NCBI GenBank assembly: GCA_934569215.1
Contig: CAKTKF010000082.1
Coordinates: forward strand, 1 to 6,065
Source: an uncultured Oscillospiraceae bacterium
GTDB lineage: Bacteria; Bacillota; Clostridia; Oscillospirales; Oscillospiraceae
DNA: 6,065 nucleotides
Direction: 5' to 3'
Notes under the pieces: generated by a model
Seen by the model: only the letters and a program-made list of their open reading frames with translations
What the model was told of the DNA's origin: nothing
Databases searched by the model: none
Program-made: the position numbers and the translations under genes
Shown: piece after piece, positions 5,854-6,065 of the stretch
Layout: the number at the start of each line of letters is the position of its first letter
Position numbering within the stretch: the stretch's first letter is position 1

Positions 5854-6065
5854 CTCCGCTTCCTCCTTATCCAGATGGCGATGCCCAGGGTGATGACCGC
5901 TGCGGGGATCACGCCTACCACCGCTGCGGTGAGGACAGATACCGTGGCGCTGTCCATAGTCAGCGTGTCGCTGCTCAGGGACTTTGCGTGGATGGACAGG
6001 CTGCTTTGCTCCGCCTGACACAGATATCCCAGGGCGTTGAGGAAGAAGTCCTGGTTGCCGCCGGA
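5850..6065 (-). CDS. GldG-like ABC transport accessory protein, C-terminal fragment
   Basis: Only the last 71 residues are in the window; the gene continues beyond 6065. The fragment begins SGGNQDFFLNALGYL, which resembles the common GldG-family end 'GN..ff.N...wL', and continues through a short polar part to one membrane helix (about fragment residues 41-66) and a basic tail IRRKRR. This matches the C-terminal anchor of GldG-family (ABC_transp_aux) proteins, which place a large domain outside the membrane and work with a GldA-like ATPase and GldF-like permease. Its stop overlaps the ATG of the DUF4340 gene by four bases, so the two are co-translated. The assignment rests on a short segment plus the neighbour, and the gene being intact upstream cannot be judged. 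Confidence 0.7.
   Translation of the reverse strand, partial: SGGNQDFFLNALGYLCQAEQSSLSIHAKSLSSDTLTMDSATVSVLTAAVVGVIPAAVITLGIAIWIRRKRR
5861..5868 (-). promoter_or_regulatory. Ribosome binding site that sets the DUF4340 protein start
   Basis: On the - strand AAGGAGGA lies 7 nt before the ATG at 5853, inside the end of the upstream gene. With the ATGA overlap it suggests translational coupling and rules out the long upstream in-frame start. Confidence 0.85.

Noticed and set aside
5854..6021. 56-codon N-terminal extension of the DUF4340 protein
   Set aside because: It overlaps the GldG-like frame, is rich in Arg, His and Pro, and would bury the natural membrane anchor. The ATG at 5853 has a strong ribosome binding site and a classic ATGA overlap.
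1..6065. CRISPR array, tRNA, rRNA or prophage features
   Set aside because: No regularly spaced direct repeats, no tRNA-like cloverleaf with T-loop consensus, and no phage or transposase protein were seen.

Overview
The window looks like chromosomal DNA from a moderately GC-rich Gram-positive anaerobe of the Clostridia, most likely close to Oscillospirales gut bacteria. This rests on the strong AAGGAG-type ribosome binding sites, sigma-A-like promoters, the MATE, PlsC and GldG/DUF4340 protein types, and a type A RNase P RNA. The assignment is an inference; no marker gene fixes the genus.

Layout from left to right. (1) Positions 1 to about 318 hold the RNase P RNA gene rnpB on the + strand, lacking its 5' part at the window edge. 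It ends in a 17-bp perfect terminator hairpin (322-360). (2) malQ, a complete GH77 4-alpha-glucanotransferase, lies convergent on the - strand (363-1919); its stop codon sits at the edge of that terminator. (3) A 254-bp divergent control region (1920-2173) holds a recognisable promoter for malQ on one strand and another for a MATE-family efflux gene on the other. (4) The MATE gene is at 2174-3511 (+). (5) Between MATE and the convergent plsC-type acyltransferase gene (3683-4405, -) lies a 158-bp fold-back element with imperfect terminal inverted repeats, flanked by a 6-bp direct repeat CCTATG. It looks like a non-autonomous mobile element (MITE-like). (6) plsC has its own extended -10 promoter, directly next to a strong hairpin (4475-4511). 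(7) A DUF4340-type membrane-anchored protein (4516-5853, -) is preceded, with a 4-base ATGA overlap, by the C-terminal end of a GldG-like protein (5850-6065, -), which runs out of the window. Together these form the tail of a GldF/GldG-like ABC export operon.

The genes are housekeeping or common accessory functions: tRNA maturation, maltodextrin and glycogen metabolism, drug or metabolite efflux, phospholipid synthesis, and an uncharacterised ABC system. I see no defence system, CRISPR array or prophage, and no wholly new multi-gene system. The most unusual item is the palindromic element between the two convergent stop codons. Its removal in silico rebuilds a compact dyad whose two arms each carry an Ala-TAG gene end. 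Secondary points are a double CCCGGG site around the MATE -35 box, the apparent lack of the GGU motif in the RNase P RNA, a triple internal repeat in the DUF4340 protein, and a terminator whose T-tract faces the wrong way for the gene beside it.
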